Source: Gavia stellata
Lineage: Eukaryota; Chordata; Aves; Gaviiformes; Gaviidae
Direction of reading: 5' to 3'
NCBI RefSeq assembly: GCF_030936135.1
Contig: NC_082603.1
Location: 19,620,880 to 19,684,879 of the forward strand
DNA: 64,000 bases
Part shown: positions 30,101 to 40,171 of the stretch, piece after piece
Position numbering within the stretch: position 1 is the first letter of the stretch
How the letters are laid out: the number at the start of each line of letters is the position of its first letter
Translations under genes and position numbers: made by a program
The notes under the pieces: model-generated
Databases searched by the model: none
What the model saw: only the letters and a program-made list of their open reading frames with translations
Told to the model about the DNA's origin: nothing

Positions 30101-30995
30101 GATTATATAAAGAAAGGGGATTTACGGCTCAAAACAACAGCTAAGGAACAAAAGCCAATTATAGTGCCCTTAGCATGAAGAAAGGGGAAGACCGATTCAG
30201 AAACAACGGGCTATCAAACAAGCTTAAAAACGATACTAAAGCTCAAATAAAACCAAAAGGCCTACGCAGACTGTCACTGTCACGTGTCACATCAGAGCTC
30301 GAATTCTACCGGTCAGGCAGCGGGATACATTTTTCGCAGTCAGTAAAAACATCAGGTTGTGTCAGGCGAGACACACCTTTGTCCTTTCCACAGCAGCTGA
30401 TGCCTGCTTAACTCGTGCCCCCCCGCCAGGCGCCTTCTCCCCTCTTTGCCTGTCCTGACCTTGGGTTGCCTCAGCCTCCCCCTGCCAGCCCCCCGAGGCC
30501 AGCTGTTCTGCAACCAGCCTGGACGAAATCCCCAGTCCTGCCAAGCCCAGGGCTAGCAGGGGACCCGCGGGGGCAGGACCCGGCTTGGGAAGGAGGCACC
30601 TCACAGCAGCACATCGCTGCCAGGCCAGGCCAGAGGTCTGGGCTCACCCCTCGCCAGCGCGGCCGGGCCTGGCGCTCCCTCAGAGCTGGAAGCCCGCGGC
30701 GGCGGGCCCAGCCACCAGCTCGGCCCCTCCCGGCCACCGCTCCCCCGGCCCGGGGCGGAGCCAAGCTCCCCAGCCAACGCCCCGCGCCGGGCCCGGCGGC
30801 GGCAGCCCCGCGGAGCCAGCCCGCCGCCTCGCCCACCTCCCGCAGCTGGGGCCGCGGCGGCGAAGCCCAGTCCCGGCAAGGCCCCCGCAGAGGCAGGCGG
30901 GCGGGCGGGCGACCGGGGCGTACCTGCACGGCGCGGCTCAGGAAGGTGCCCGCGTCGGCCGCCAGCTTCTTCACATTGAAGTCCATGATGTTCAT
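6018..30995 (-). CDS. SH3GLB1: SH3GLB1, endophilin B1 (Bif-1), nine coding exons
   Basis: Nine exons, each with AG acceptor and GT donor, join without a frame break into 1101 coding bases (366 residues; human protein 365). The product is a cytosolic and membrane-associated N-BAR/SH3 protein. In mammals it bends membranes at mitochondria, Golgi and forming autophagosomes and binds UVRAG-Beclin 1 and Bax. Residues 1-24 form the amphipathic N-terminal helix, about 27-258 the BAR domain, about 259-305 a Ser/Thr-rich linker, and about 306-366 the SH3 domain, which opens with an ALYDY-type motif (ARVLYDYDA). A Thr-Pro falls at residue 145, the position reported as a Cdk5 site in mammals. The start codon has A at -3, and a second in-frame ATG lies at codon 4. 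Near-identity to the mammalian protein makes the identification secure. Introns total about 24 kb. No tissue-specific alternative exon was recognised. Confidence 0.97.
7008..7239 (-). CDS. SH3GLB1: SH3GLB1 coding exon 8
   Basis: Encodes residues 254-331: the Ser/Thr-rich linker, then GSRKARVLYDYDAANSSELS, the start of the SH3 domain. Acceptor CCCACAG, donor GTAAGAG. The linker diverges clearly from the human sequence, while the SH3 part is nearly identical. Confidence 0.96.
7240..12319 (-). other. SH3GLB1: SH3GLB1 intron 7
   Basis: A 5.1-kb AT-rich intron with short A runs (for example 7929-7940). I see no repeat family or RNA gene that I can name. A short plus-strand open frame at 8139-8369 is considered under rejected items. 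Confidence 0.7.
12320..12420 (-). CDS. SH3GLB1: SH3GLB1 coding exon 7
   Basis: Encodes residues 221-253 plus two bases (AHHLRCLNDFVEAQMTYYAQ onwards). This is the last BAR helix. Acceptor ATTATAG, donor GTAGTA, a weaker donor than those of its neighbours. Confidence 0.95.
12975..13064 (-). CDS. SH3GLB1: SH3GLB1 coding exon 6
   Basis: Encodes residues 191-220 (SEQEVRITQSEFDRQAEITR onwards). BAR domain. 90 bases, phase 0 at both ends. Acceptor TTTTAG, donor GTGAGT. Confidence 0.95.
13065..21127 (-). other. SH3GLB1: SH3GLB1 intron 5
   Basis: An 8.1-kb intron flanked by phase-0 exons. It contains a run of 18 G at 14526-14543 and a pyrimidine-rich tract around 16540-16650. No mobile element recognised. 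Mammalian neuronal and muscle isoforms of this protein carry a short in-frame insertion. I could not identify such an exon here by eye. Confidence 0.7.
14526..14543. repeat. Run of 18 G
   Basis: An uninterrupted homopolymer in SH3GLB1 intron 5 (C on the transcribed strand). Its length is likely to be unstable or misread. Confidence 0.9.
21128..21220 (-). CDS. SH3GLB1: SH3GLB1 coding exon 5
   Basis: Encodes residues 160-190 (KERKLLQNKRLDLDAAKTRL onwards), a basic, helical BAR segment. 93 bases, phase 0 at both ends, so it could be skipped or followed by inserted exons without a frameshift. Confidence 0.96.
21600..21733 (-). CDS. SH3GLB1: SH3GLB1 coding exon 4
   Basis: Encodes residues 115-159, including the GETQKRIGTADRELIQTS stretch of the BAR domain and Thr145-Pro146 (FLTPLRNF). 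Acceptor TTTGCAG, donor GTAAGT. Ends in phase 0. Confidence 0.96.
21734..23452 (-). other. SH3GLB1: SH3GLB1 intron 3 with A/C-rich low-complexity patch
   Basis: The intron contains an A/C-only stretch at about 21880-21960, including a short (CA)n run. It reads as T/G-rich on the transcribed strand, about 150-230 bases before exon 4. Nothing else recognised. The adjacent intron 4 (21221-21599) is also featureless apart from AT-rich runs. Confidence 0.65.
23453..23581 (-). CDS. SH3GLB1: SH3GLB1 coding exon 3
   Basis: Encodes residues 72-114 plus one base (ARIEEFVYEKLDRKAPSR onwards, ending GPGTAYG). BAR domain. Acceptor TTTAG, donor GTAAGT. Phases match exons 2 and 4. Confidence 0.96.
23582..26220 (-). 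other. SH3GLB1: SH3GLB1 intron 2
   Basis: A 2.6-kb intron. The only coding-like segment is a minus-strand open frame at 23871-24173, discussed as a possible transposase remnant. The rest is AT-rich with no recognised element. Confidence 0.65.
26221..26362 (-). CDS. SH3GLB1: SH3GLB1 coding exon 2
   Basis: Encodes residues 25-71 and the first base of codon 72 (starts FTEEKLGQAEKTELDAHLEN). This is the first long BAR helix. Acceptor reads ATAG, donor GTAAGG. Confidence 0.96.
26363..30923 (-). other. SH3GLB1: SH3GLB1 intron 1
   Basis: The first intron, 4.6 kb. Its first 500 bases continue the CpG island. It then turns AT-rich. A CACGTG E-box lies at 30281-30286. No repeats that I can name. Confidence 0.7.
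30924..30995 (-). CDS. SH3GLB1: SH3GLB1 coding exon 1
   Basis: Encodes residues 1-24, beginning MNIMDFNVKKLAADAGTF. This is the amphipathic helix that inserts into membranes next to the BAR module. It ends in phase 0 at a GTACG donor and lies inside the CpG island, as expected for the first exon of a widely expressed gene. Confidence 0.96.
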
Positions 30996-31013
30996 CTTCG
31001 GCGGGGGAGGGGG

Positions 31014-31023
31014 CGCTGACTCA
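31014..31023 (+). promoter_or_regulatory. AP-1/NF-E2-type site (CGCTGACTCA)
   Basis: CGCTGACTCA matches the NF-E2 consensus (a TRE with a GC extension). It lies 19-28 bases upstream of the SH3GLB1 start codon, in the 5' UTR or core promoter. Motif match only. Confidence 0.35.
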
Positions 31024-31123
31024 GACCCGGCACCCGCGGCGGCGGCGGCAGCGGCCGCTCCGGCCCGTCCCTGTGGGGAGCCGCCCGGGGGGCGGTGCCA
31101 GGCCCGGCCCGGCGCCGCAGCAG

Positions 31124-31128
31124 ATTGG
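31124..31128 (-). promoter_or_regulatory. CCAAT box of the SH3GLB1 promoter
   Basis: CCAAT reads on the minus strand within GGCCAATCTG, about 130 bases upstream of the start codon. This resembles an NF-Y site in position and context. The assignment is by motif only. Confidence 0.45.
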
Positions 31129-33669
31129 CCGCTGCGGCGGCGTCAGCCGCAGAGCCCGGATCGGCCGGCGAAGCGCCGCCGACGCGCGGCCCGGCCCCGC
31201 CCCGCCTCACGCCGCTGTGAGGGGGCGGTGGGCGGGTCCCACCGCGGGGAGGGGCCGCCCCTCGGGGCCCCGGCACGCGTCCCCGCCTGGGGGGGCCCCG
31301 GCCGTTACCCGCGCGCTCCGGGGCCTGCTGCGGCTCCGGAGGGAGTCTCGGCCCGCCCGCCAGTCGTGGGGGGAGGGCGGCTCCCCGGAGCCGGTCGCGG
31401 CCTTTGCCGTAAAGACCAGCTAGCGAGGCGGGCGGAAAAGGCAGAGTTCCCTTGTGCGGGCCCCCATGGCTCGCCCGGGGCGCGTTTGTCCGCGACCCTA
31501 CGCGTGGAAACCCACCGCCCGGAGGACTGCGGCCCGGCCGGTCCCGGCGGGGCTGGCACCCTCGGACCCGGCCCTGAGAGGGCAGGGTCCCCCCGCCCCC
31601 ATTTCTTGAGTCCAGAGTTTTGTAAGTCAAGTCTTGTCTTCATGGAAAATATTTTTCGGATAGACCATGGAAATGTAAGCTGGGAAAGAATTTTTAAGAA
31701 GTCGTTCAGAAAAAGGCTGTTTGTTAAAAGAGCTTGTTCAGATAAATGTGTACCGAGACACAACTATAGAATAGCACAAAAACATCACAAAGGGAGCAGT
31801 TCAAAATATAGTAGCATAACTTAATGCCAGCAATCAAGCAAATTAGAAGAAGAAAATAGTCTCTCATTTTAATAATTTCCATTATTTTAACGCCTCTCAT
31901 CATGGTTTTCGAATGCCCAAGAAGAGAGGACCTTTGACGTGGGCTAGCAATTAGAAAACAGATTTACAATGTGGTGTCATTGGCAACAAACTAATGTTCC
32001 CAGCTTGAAAATTATCCTGGTCATTCAGTTAAGTAATTTACTCATAATCTAAATAGTAAGTAATGTTTGGCTGAATTTGATAAAGTCAGAGGAAATCCTA
32101 GGGCACTATGACAAGAAGTGAATTCCAGAGAAAGGAAATAACTGTAACAATCAATGCAACCTTGCTTACATGCTGGTCAGATTCTGGGAATTAAAACCAA
32201 AACAAAACCCAGGCTGTGTAAAGTTCCCATTGTACCTTTAGTACTGATAAGGAGAGGGCCTGAAAGCTATTGTGCATATGTGTTTTCTTTGCTTGAATAC
32301 ATTTTACCTTTTTCAGCTTTCATTGTCTCACTTATACATGGGTGTAAGTGTTTATATATAAAAACTATATAGCAAGTTTGTTTCCATCTCTTAAAATGAG
32401 TTTTACTAGCTTGTGAAGGTCTCGTGTCTCTCTTGTAATGCTCAGCACTGCATGGTCATATAAGAGCTGATTACGATGTCTTGTGGTATCAGTGTAGGAT
32501 ATATGAAAAGACAGCAACATCAATGAGTTTAAATTTGGACACACAGATGCAGTTATTCATTCCATAGCTTTCTTTGGTGCTAAGCATCAGCAGTTTCCAT
32601 TGATGGAGTTCCACAAAAAGACTGAGATGCCAAACAACTGAGAGCAGCGGTGCCTGACCTTGAGGCAGAAGCACCAGCTCAGGTGAGATGTCCCCAATAA
32701 TGCCTTGGGAGAGTCGTATGTTCAGGTTGGAGTTGACAGCAATCAACACAGTCTAGCTCTTCCCAAAACAAAATGCTGCTACTTCTTCCCTGAAGCTTGC
32801 ACCCTGTTGCTGTCCATGGCATTTGAGCCTCACCTGCCAGAGAGGAAAGTGCTGCTTTCTGGGGTATATTGACTGACAGTTTTGACACTCCATTTTTTCT
32901 TTCAGAAAATTATTAGATACCTTTCTAGCATAACTTGGATGGAAGAAGACGACTTCCATCCTTTAAGCCCCCATGGGTTAGAATGTTCTTGTAGGATTTG
33001 GAATGCCTACTTTTAATTGCTGCTGTCCTAAGGAGCCGTAAACAGAACAGTACCACTTCTTAGGAAAATGCCTTAAGTAGACAGTACTTCCATCTTTAGG
33101 AGATGGGCTGTATGGCATATGTGGGGCATTGGATGTGTTTTTTCAGTTCTCACTTTTAACATCCTTCCTCTTTTCATAAGTGTTTAAGCAGTCAGAGTGT
33201 GAGAAAGAGGGAGAAAGTAACTCTTCAGGCTAATGGTTATTTCACTTATCTAAGAGGAGGATCTGTTCTATTGCATGTTATATATTTCACATAAAACCCT
33301 AGTTTGGATAATTTTTTCCCCGTTTTCCTGCAATGGAAAAATGAATTCAGTTATTTTATCACAACCTGGAACTCCATGCTTCCCAAGTTCCACAGTATTC
33401 TACTACTCTTAAAACACTACTGAGTTACTCCCTTTCTTGAAATTCTCTTTCTCCACACCCTGCAGGCCTATAACGTAGTGTTCAGGACAAACTCTGGACA
33501 TTTTTTTGGCATCCTAGAAGGAGCAGGCATTCAGGTGTTAACAGCTGAATCTTGGAGATTCCTGTTGTTATTTTAAGAGATTACCACATGCAGGCTGTCT
33601 GCCCTGTCTTTATTGGAAGCTTCAATACCTGGTTCTACTAGGAAATGTGGTCCCTCTCTACAGCTGCTT

Positions 33670-34252
33670 GTGCTGAGTCTGGCTGAGATGGAGTTTATTT
33701 TCCCCATAGCAGCCCTCAATAGTGCTGTGCTTTGTATTAGTAGCTAGAAGGGTGTTGATAACACTCCAGTGTTTTGGCTACTGCTGAGCAGTGCTCGCAC
33801 AGCATCAAAGCTGTCTTTCCAACATTCCCCCTTCACCAGTAGGCTGGGGGTAGGAAAGATCTTGGGAGGGGACATAGCCAGGCCAGCTGACCCAAACTGA
33901 CCAAAGGGATATTCCATACCATAGGAATGTCTGCTCAGCAATAAAAGCTAAGAGAAGAAAAAGGAAGGGCGGGGCATTCGTTATTTACCTTTGTCTTCTG
34001 GAGCAACCGCTACGCCTGCTGAAGCCCTGCTTCCTGGGAAGTGGCTGGACATCGCCTGCTGATGGGAAGTAGAGAATAAATCTTTTGTTTTCCTTTGCTT
34101 CCACATGCGGCCTTTGCTTTTGCTGTATTAAACTGCCTTTATCTTGACTCACGAGTTTTTTTTCTTACTCTCTCCCTCCGTGTCCTGCTGAGGAGGGGTG
34201 TGATAGAGTGGCTTGGTGGCACCTGGCATCCAGCCAAGGTCAACCCACCACA
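33670..34252 (+). mobile_element. Solo LTR of an endogenous retrovirus
   Basis: A bounded block with LTR character begins TG and ends CA. It has a GC-richer U3-like part, an AATAAA motif at 33940-33945 and another at 34075-34080, then a T-rich stretch that I take as R/U5. The text resembles a high-copy LTR that I know from neoavian genomes. No gag, pol or env sequence flanks it, so it appears to be a solo LTR. Orientation follows the AATAAA signals. Exact ends are approximate. Confidence 0.7.
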
Positions 34253-37200
34253 CTGCTATTCAGAGCCCAAACTTTGTCAGGGATTTGGCTTCAGGATAAA
34301 CTAATGCATCTGGCTCAGGTAAGGAGAGCCATACCTAGCATGTGGGCTTGGTTACAAATGAGATATTGACTGAGAGAGCTCTGAAGGTATAATCAAAGAA
34401 TGTACGGTGTGTAGAGACACCCTAGCTCATTCTGATAAAATCAGCTGCAAACAGCTGAGGAGTCAGCATGTTTACCTCTGCCACATGTGCTGGGGGAACA
34501 GTATCTTCCTTCAGAAGTGTAGGGTAGACAGTAGGGACGGTCACTTGTAAAAGTACTGAAGTGTAAGCCCCAAGAGAATCTACAGAATCATCTCAGGCTG
34601 AAAAAGAGATTGAAGCATGCCATGTCCTCTCATCTCTGAGGATTAAGAAGAAGGTGGGTGACCACCAATGCACCAGCAGGTATGGTGAACACTGTACTTT
34701 GCCTGCTGCCTGATCTTCAGCCTTGCTTATAACATGTCCAAAAAGAAGTAGTAACCTTTTACAGCATTCTAGTGTTGGATATAAACAGACCCTGGAATAT
34801 CCCTGCCTATGATCAGAAGTAGAATTTATATAGAGAACTTTAATACTGTTACTTGGTAATAATTCGAGTGAGGGCTTTGAGGATTTCTGATTAAGATTTC
34901 CTGAAGTGGGGAACAAATAAGACCAATGGTTAAAATTGCTGTGGTTCTAGCCCTTTGGATCTCTCTAGATCATTACATTTGTTTACCTAAATCTTGAGCA
35001 TGTAGCTATAAAGTTTTGCAGCAAAGTATTACATTTGAATACACTGTAAAATAGGGCAAGAAGCTTGAAATATGTAGGCTGAATAACTAGATGCTGCAGT
35101 ACAGTCGCTGTTACTAACTCTGTAGTAACTTTGCTTCTGTGTCAGGCTTATCTGTGAAGAAATTAATCTTAAGGTTTTATTTCTTGTCATTGAAAATCAA
35201 AAGCATTGAAAGTGTGTGAAAACTTGAGCATTTTTTAAGGTCACTTTGCAGAAACGTTGTAGGTTTAGCACAGTTTCATAGGGTTCAGAATGGCTTGATA
35301 GATAATGTCAATTTTTATTTTGTTTGTTGACCTTGCCGTTAAGGTGTGCTTTACTTTTAAGGAATGTATGACTGTCCTAAAATATTTGAATTTTAAAGCA
35401 ATCCTTTGAATACCACTTACCAGTATCTAGTGTATCCATTGGGACTGCTTCCAGTATTCTTTCCGTGATGCTAACAATTCTTGGACCAAATCCTTAAAGA
35501 CTTACACTTACAAAAAAAAAAAAACCCAAAACAAAGAAACAAACAAACAAAAAATAATATAAAGGTTTATAGTATAATTAAGAAAATATATTTTTCTTTA
35601 AAAAATAATAGTTTATAACTTAAATGCCTCTAAGCTGACTCCCAGTACTGCTTTCTGACTTTATGGGAAGATAAAGTTTAAAGTAAAGGCTCTGGAGTCA
35701 GAGATTTAACAAAAACAACCCAAAAATGCCTCCATAAGTCAGTTTATATCACTGTGAAAACACGGTAGAATAAACACATTTTGGTAACATGTGTAATCCC
35801 AATAATGTAGTACCCATGTTGGAATTCAAACATATTTAGATCTATAATACATTGAGTTATATGGGTCACATCTTGTGTCACTGTGTGTATATACGCTATT
35901 CCCCTTCCCACTCATGATTATGTAACTGCCACACATATTTGCATAATACAGCTGGTTTATGAATATTTATGTATTTATGTCTTTTAATACAGTTAAACAG
36001 CGGGAAATGAGGAGTTCTGGCAAGGTATTACCAGTCACAACTCTGCAGAACTCCAATTACTACTTTGAATAACAGCAGCAATCCTGGAACCAGATTTTCA
36101 AAATAGGTGTGCGTGAAAATCTGAAGGTAAATTTGATTTAACGTTAATGAATGTAGTGAAAAGATATATAAAAATAAAAGGAGCAGAATGTGTAATTTTA
36201 AATAAACATTATTAAATTTTACCTCTATTTAAAAGTCAAAGCTTGTTTTACTAAAATAGGTAAGGGCATTTGTTTGTGTGTGAGTCTATATCTTCTGTAC
36301 CAACATTAACAACTGTGAACTTAGCTTGATAATAACCAGGCAAAGATGATAAAATCAGTAGTGCCAGCTGCCTGGCCTGTGTACAATCAGGCTTTCATAA
36401 AAAATCTGGGGACTGGCTTTGACAGAACTAGAAAGCAGCTGTTCTCAACAGCACGCTTCCGCTCAGAAACTACAGCTATCTGAGTGAGAATTAATGCTCC
36501 TTTTCACATTAGTGCACTCTTCCACTGATCCTTACGGCAGCTGTTGCTGTGCTTCCCCTAAACACTTAAACTGGAGTTGTACTAGGACTGCATGCAGCAA
36601 TTGGCAAAACATTCAGTAGGTGAAAGTCCTGAAATTTCAGGGAACTGGACTAGGTAAATCAGGTGTTGTTTTTGTGATCTTTGTCCTTTCAGTATCATAC
36701 TTCCTGGAGCCATAGTGGGTTAGTTTGATACCCAGGCAGGATAATCATTTGGTCCCACACCACAGCTGTCTATCTTAGAAGCAGCTGTCTATCTTATACT
36801 TGGAGGGAGATTGTATGGAAATTTCTATAGGCCATAACTGGCCCCTATGGAAATAAAAATTAAAGTTTTGGGGTTTCTTCCTTTTAGTGTGCAATGATAG
36901 TTTAATGACTGGAGGTATATTTGCAGCTGTACCACTTCCCTGCTGATGACTGTGGGAAAGTCACTTTATTACATGGTACTACAGTTTCACCACATGTGGC
37001 ATAGGAATAATTAAACTTATCTTCTCCGTGGAACACCGTGAGGTCTGTGTAGGAAGCTGGAAGCTGAAATTATTTAAAGAGCATTGGGAAGACCATATTG
37101 AGGAACAAAGCTTTTATGGTTTTGACTTTAACTATCACATCTTTTCTAGCTAGTCTTAACTGGCTTGTGGCAGTTGTGTCAGTGACTAGGACCCCAGTCC

Positions 37201-37613
37201 ACATAGCTTTTGAGCATACATACTGTTAGTGTAAACATAATCATTGAAATCGGTCAAACAGTCTTACCCCGTCATTTTGCACTTGCTTGTCAGGAATCAT
37301 GAAAGAGCAAATTTTGTCTGTCTTTTGCAGAGATGTTTGAGGGAGTGCTGAATCCTGCGTTACTTGAACTGAGTTCTTCAGAGCTGTTACTATAGACAGA
37401 GCTCAGTAAACTGAAGCTCCTAATTCAAATAAATCTTCTTCATGCTCCTATAGTAAAAGCCAGCCTTAAATACTAAATTCAAGATTTAAGTATTCATATT
37501 TAATTGTACTTTTAAATATGCATTTATATTAAAGTCAGAGTATCGCAGAGAGAGAAGCTTTGATCTAATCTGATTTTTGGAACATTTGGGAAAATTGAAA
37601 GTGTTGTTGGAGC

Positions 37614-37628
37614 CCACTAGATGTCAGC
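37614..37628 (+). promoter_or_regulatory. CTCF-like motif
   Basis: CCACTAGATGTCAGC matches the CTCF core consensus CCASYAGRKGGCRSY at 14 of 15 positions; the mismatch is T for G at position 11. It sits between the two genes. Assigned by consensus comparison only. Confidence 0.4.
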
Positions 37629-38343
37629 GTTGCCACACAATAGACTACTGCGGCTCTGCTCACTAGGCAGGTGGGATTGAGTGTCTTCAGAGTAATGCAT
37701 GAGTTGTCTTGGATCATGGAGATTGGCTATGTAAGATCTGTCCTATTTTTACGTAACTCTAGGAAATAGTTCCAGGAACTTATTCTGATTGTATGATGTA
37801 CTTCCTACCAAATTATTTGTATGCAGCAGAAATCCTTTAGGGAATAAGAAGACACTTCAAAACCAAACCAAAGGAAATATTTCTGAATAAATGGATATCC
37901 AGTGACCTGAAAACTATTAGAGGGAACTAATATCAGCAAATAATTCTTGGATTTCTGACTCTCTTCTCCGAAGGAGTCTCTCTCCTGTAAAATGTGACAG
38001 CTATTCTGGCCTTAGTATGAACTGAAATTGGGGAAATGGAATTTTAGATCTGAAAACACATCCAATAGTAAAGTTAATTAAGAGATGGTATTATGTACAA
38101 GTACAGAAACCCCCCACAAATGGGAAACCGAGATAAAGAAAAAGCAGAACTGGTGGAAAGTATAGATATAGGAAAGGCAAGGTAGAGAAATTCCATTAAA
38201 ATATTAAAAGGTTGGTGCTGTTAAAATGTAAAAGGTAAGGTAGAACAAAGGGCAAAATTTGGTGTTGCAGATATAAAGACAGAGAAGAAAACTTCAGATG
38301 ATTATTCAACGTTTGTGTAGATTTGTTGGTGTTTGCAGGAAAA

Positions 38344-38745
38344 CCATAGAATCATAGAACAGCCTAGGCTGGAAGGAACCTCGAAAGATCACCTGGTCTA
38401 ACTTTTTGTGGAATAGGGAGCCTAGATGAGATTACCTAGCACCCTGTCCAGTTCCATCTTGAAAACCTCCGGTGATGGGGACTCTACTATGTCCCTGGGG
38501 AGGTTGTTCCAGTGATTGGTTGTTCTCACTGTAAAAAATTTCTTTCTTGTATCAAGATGAAACCTCTCCTAGTGCAACTAGTACCCGTTGCCCCCTTGTC
38601 TTCTCCATGTGGCTATTTGTGAAGAGAGAGCCTCTGTCCTCTCTGTAGGCACCCTTTAAGTATTGGAATACTGCGGTGAGGTCCTCCGTGAGCCTTCTTT
38701 TCTCCAGGGAGTGACCTAACTCAGAAATTGCATTAGTAGTATCAA
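38344..38745 (-). mobile_element. CR1 LINE, 5'-truncated 3' fragment
   Basis: It opens on the plus strand with CATAGAATCATAGAA, the reverse complement of the typical CR1 3' terminus. It continues with the familiar CR1 end segment (GGCTGGAAGGAACCT, ACCCTGTCCAGTTCCATCTT, TTCTCCAGG). The element is therefore inserted in minus orientation, and only its last 400 or so bases survive, the usual 5'-truncated form. Mutations break any reading frame. Confidence 0.9.
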
Positions 38746-39392
38746 GCTTGTAAATGAAAGTACTCATGTTTGCTAGACATGGTATATATACTGGGTAATG
38801 CTAGACTGTGAATGATAATTTGACTGTTGAATTTAACATTTTTTTCATTGTTACTGTACATTTTTCCCAGTTTTTGGAAGGCAGAGGCAAAAAGTACTTG
38901 GCCGTGTAAGAAGTCTGAGGCATTCTGGTTGGAGCCAGTTGTTAATTTGCTAGTCAGCAACCTAAGAGTCATACAGATCACCCCTCTCCCTGTATCCCTC
39001 ACACTCCTTCTCCATTAGCAGCTTTTAAATTACCTCTTGTTATATAAAGGTTTGTTCTAGCTCCAAATTTGTAGCTTTGTTTAGTTTCCACCTAGGAACA
39101 TTTTCCATGTGCTCATTTGCATATATGTGGCAACTCTCATTCTGAAAGTATTTATATATTCAACTCTTCTATATACCTGTAGATACACATATTTCAATAT
39201 TTTTTGAAAAATAAACAACCTGGAGGTAGATATTTTTGTTCTTGGCTCACTAAACCTAACTGAGAACATGTGAAAGATACATAGGAAATTGTTGCACTAC
39301 TTGAAGATTTTTCTGATCTCTTTCCCACTTTGCCTTACTTGATTGTTATGTGAAGAATAAAAATAAGGAAAGTATCGTATTCCTTTGCCGCC

Positions 39393-39398
39393 TTTATT
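39393..39398 (-). terminator. CLCA1: Probable polyadenylation signal of the CLCA gene
   Basis: AATAAA on the minus strand, about 346 bases after the stop codon. It is the first canonical hexamer seen downstream, which would give a 3' UTR of roughly 360-370 bases. Not verified by transcript evidence. Confidence 0.5.
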
Positions 39399-39743
39399 TA
39401 AGAAAAGAAACCACACTACATCATTGGAAAAATCTTGCAACAGAAGAGTTAAGTATTTTTATCACATAGAAACAAATGATGGTACACATATTATACTTTA
39501 CTACATTTCTGAGTACGTGCTTCATATTTAACATTTAATCAGTGTACATGAATATAAGACACACTATTGAGAATCTACATCTATAAGCCTATCAAAAGTC
39601 TATCTGTAAGTCTATCAAAAAAGACGAATACATATGTTTAAAGTCAGTGTGCTTATTTTTTGAAGGTAAAAATACCTCTTTCCCTACTTTGAAACTTGTG
39701 TTGCAAAAATTACAGTGAATTCCTTCTATTTTTAAATTTTACT

Positions 39744-40171
39744 TTACACGTGTTTTTGCATTGTTTCAATATGCAGTCTTCCCTTTTGTTTTTGTAAAAC
39801 ACACAGAGTTGAACTTACAATAGCACAGACAACTGCTACACACACAGCTCCGATTGCCACTATTACTGTACTGTTAGCACCATCATTGTTGCTGTCATAA
39901 TCTAAAGGCACAGATGCTTTTGGAGGAATGAACCATGTGACTTGTGCTATATTAGATACCTCTGAAATCAAGTTGGTATCATCAACTGCACATATAGCAA
40001 AGTAGATTATGGTGTCATGTTCTGTTATGAAATTTTCTCGTTTAATTTTAAATGATTCTTCGCTACCAGCCTCCTTAGGTATGAGATTAGAGGCATTCAC
40101 AGAAACAGCATGATCAAAGTGATTTCTTAGGTCCAGAAGATTTTTACTGCTTTTTATTATGTAGTGATCAG
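39744..40171 (-). CDS. CLCA1: CLCA1 coding exon 14 (membrane helix and stop)
   Basis: Encodes residues 789-930 and the stop. [14 protein letters not shown] and [11 protein letters not shown] are family motifs. A 25-residue hydrophobic segment (about 890-914) is followed by a basic cytoplasmic tail of 16 residues. The protein is therefore predicted to be a type I membrane protein, unlike fully secreted mammalian CLCA1. Confidence 0.95.

Larger units (their letters stand above)
30400..31620 (-). promoter_or_regulatory. SH3GLB1: CpG-island promoter of SH3GLB1
   Basis: The sequence changes abruptly to very high GC with abundant CpG and many GC-box-like GGGCGG runs (for example near 31090 and 31222). 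It surrounds exon 1 and extends about 600 bases upstream of the start codon. No TATA box is evident. A CCAAT box lies at 31124-31128 on the minus strand. This is the usual architecture of a housekeeping promoter. The long open frames on both strands here follow from the GC content, not from coding. Confidence 0.85.
31620..39392. other. Intergenic region between SH3GLB1 promoter and CLCA gene
   Basis: About 7.8 kb without any supported gene. It contains one ERV LTR (33670-34252), a CR1 3' fragment (38344-38745), a short A/C-rich patch at about 35510-35560 and a CTCF-like motif at 37614-37628. The rest is ordinary AT-rich sequence in which I see no coding exons. Confidence 0.75.

Noticed and set aside
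30415-31824. 469-codon plus-strand open frame, and several others on both strands, over the SH3GLB1 promoter
   Set aside because: They coincide with the CpG island, where stop codons are rare. The translation is Pro/Arg/Gly/Ala-rich without any domain, and the true coding exon 1 runs on the opposite strand.
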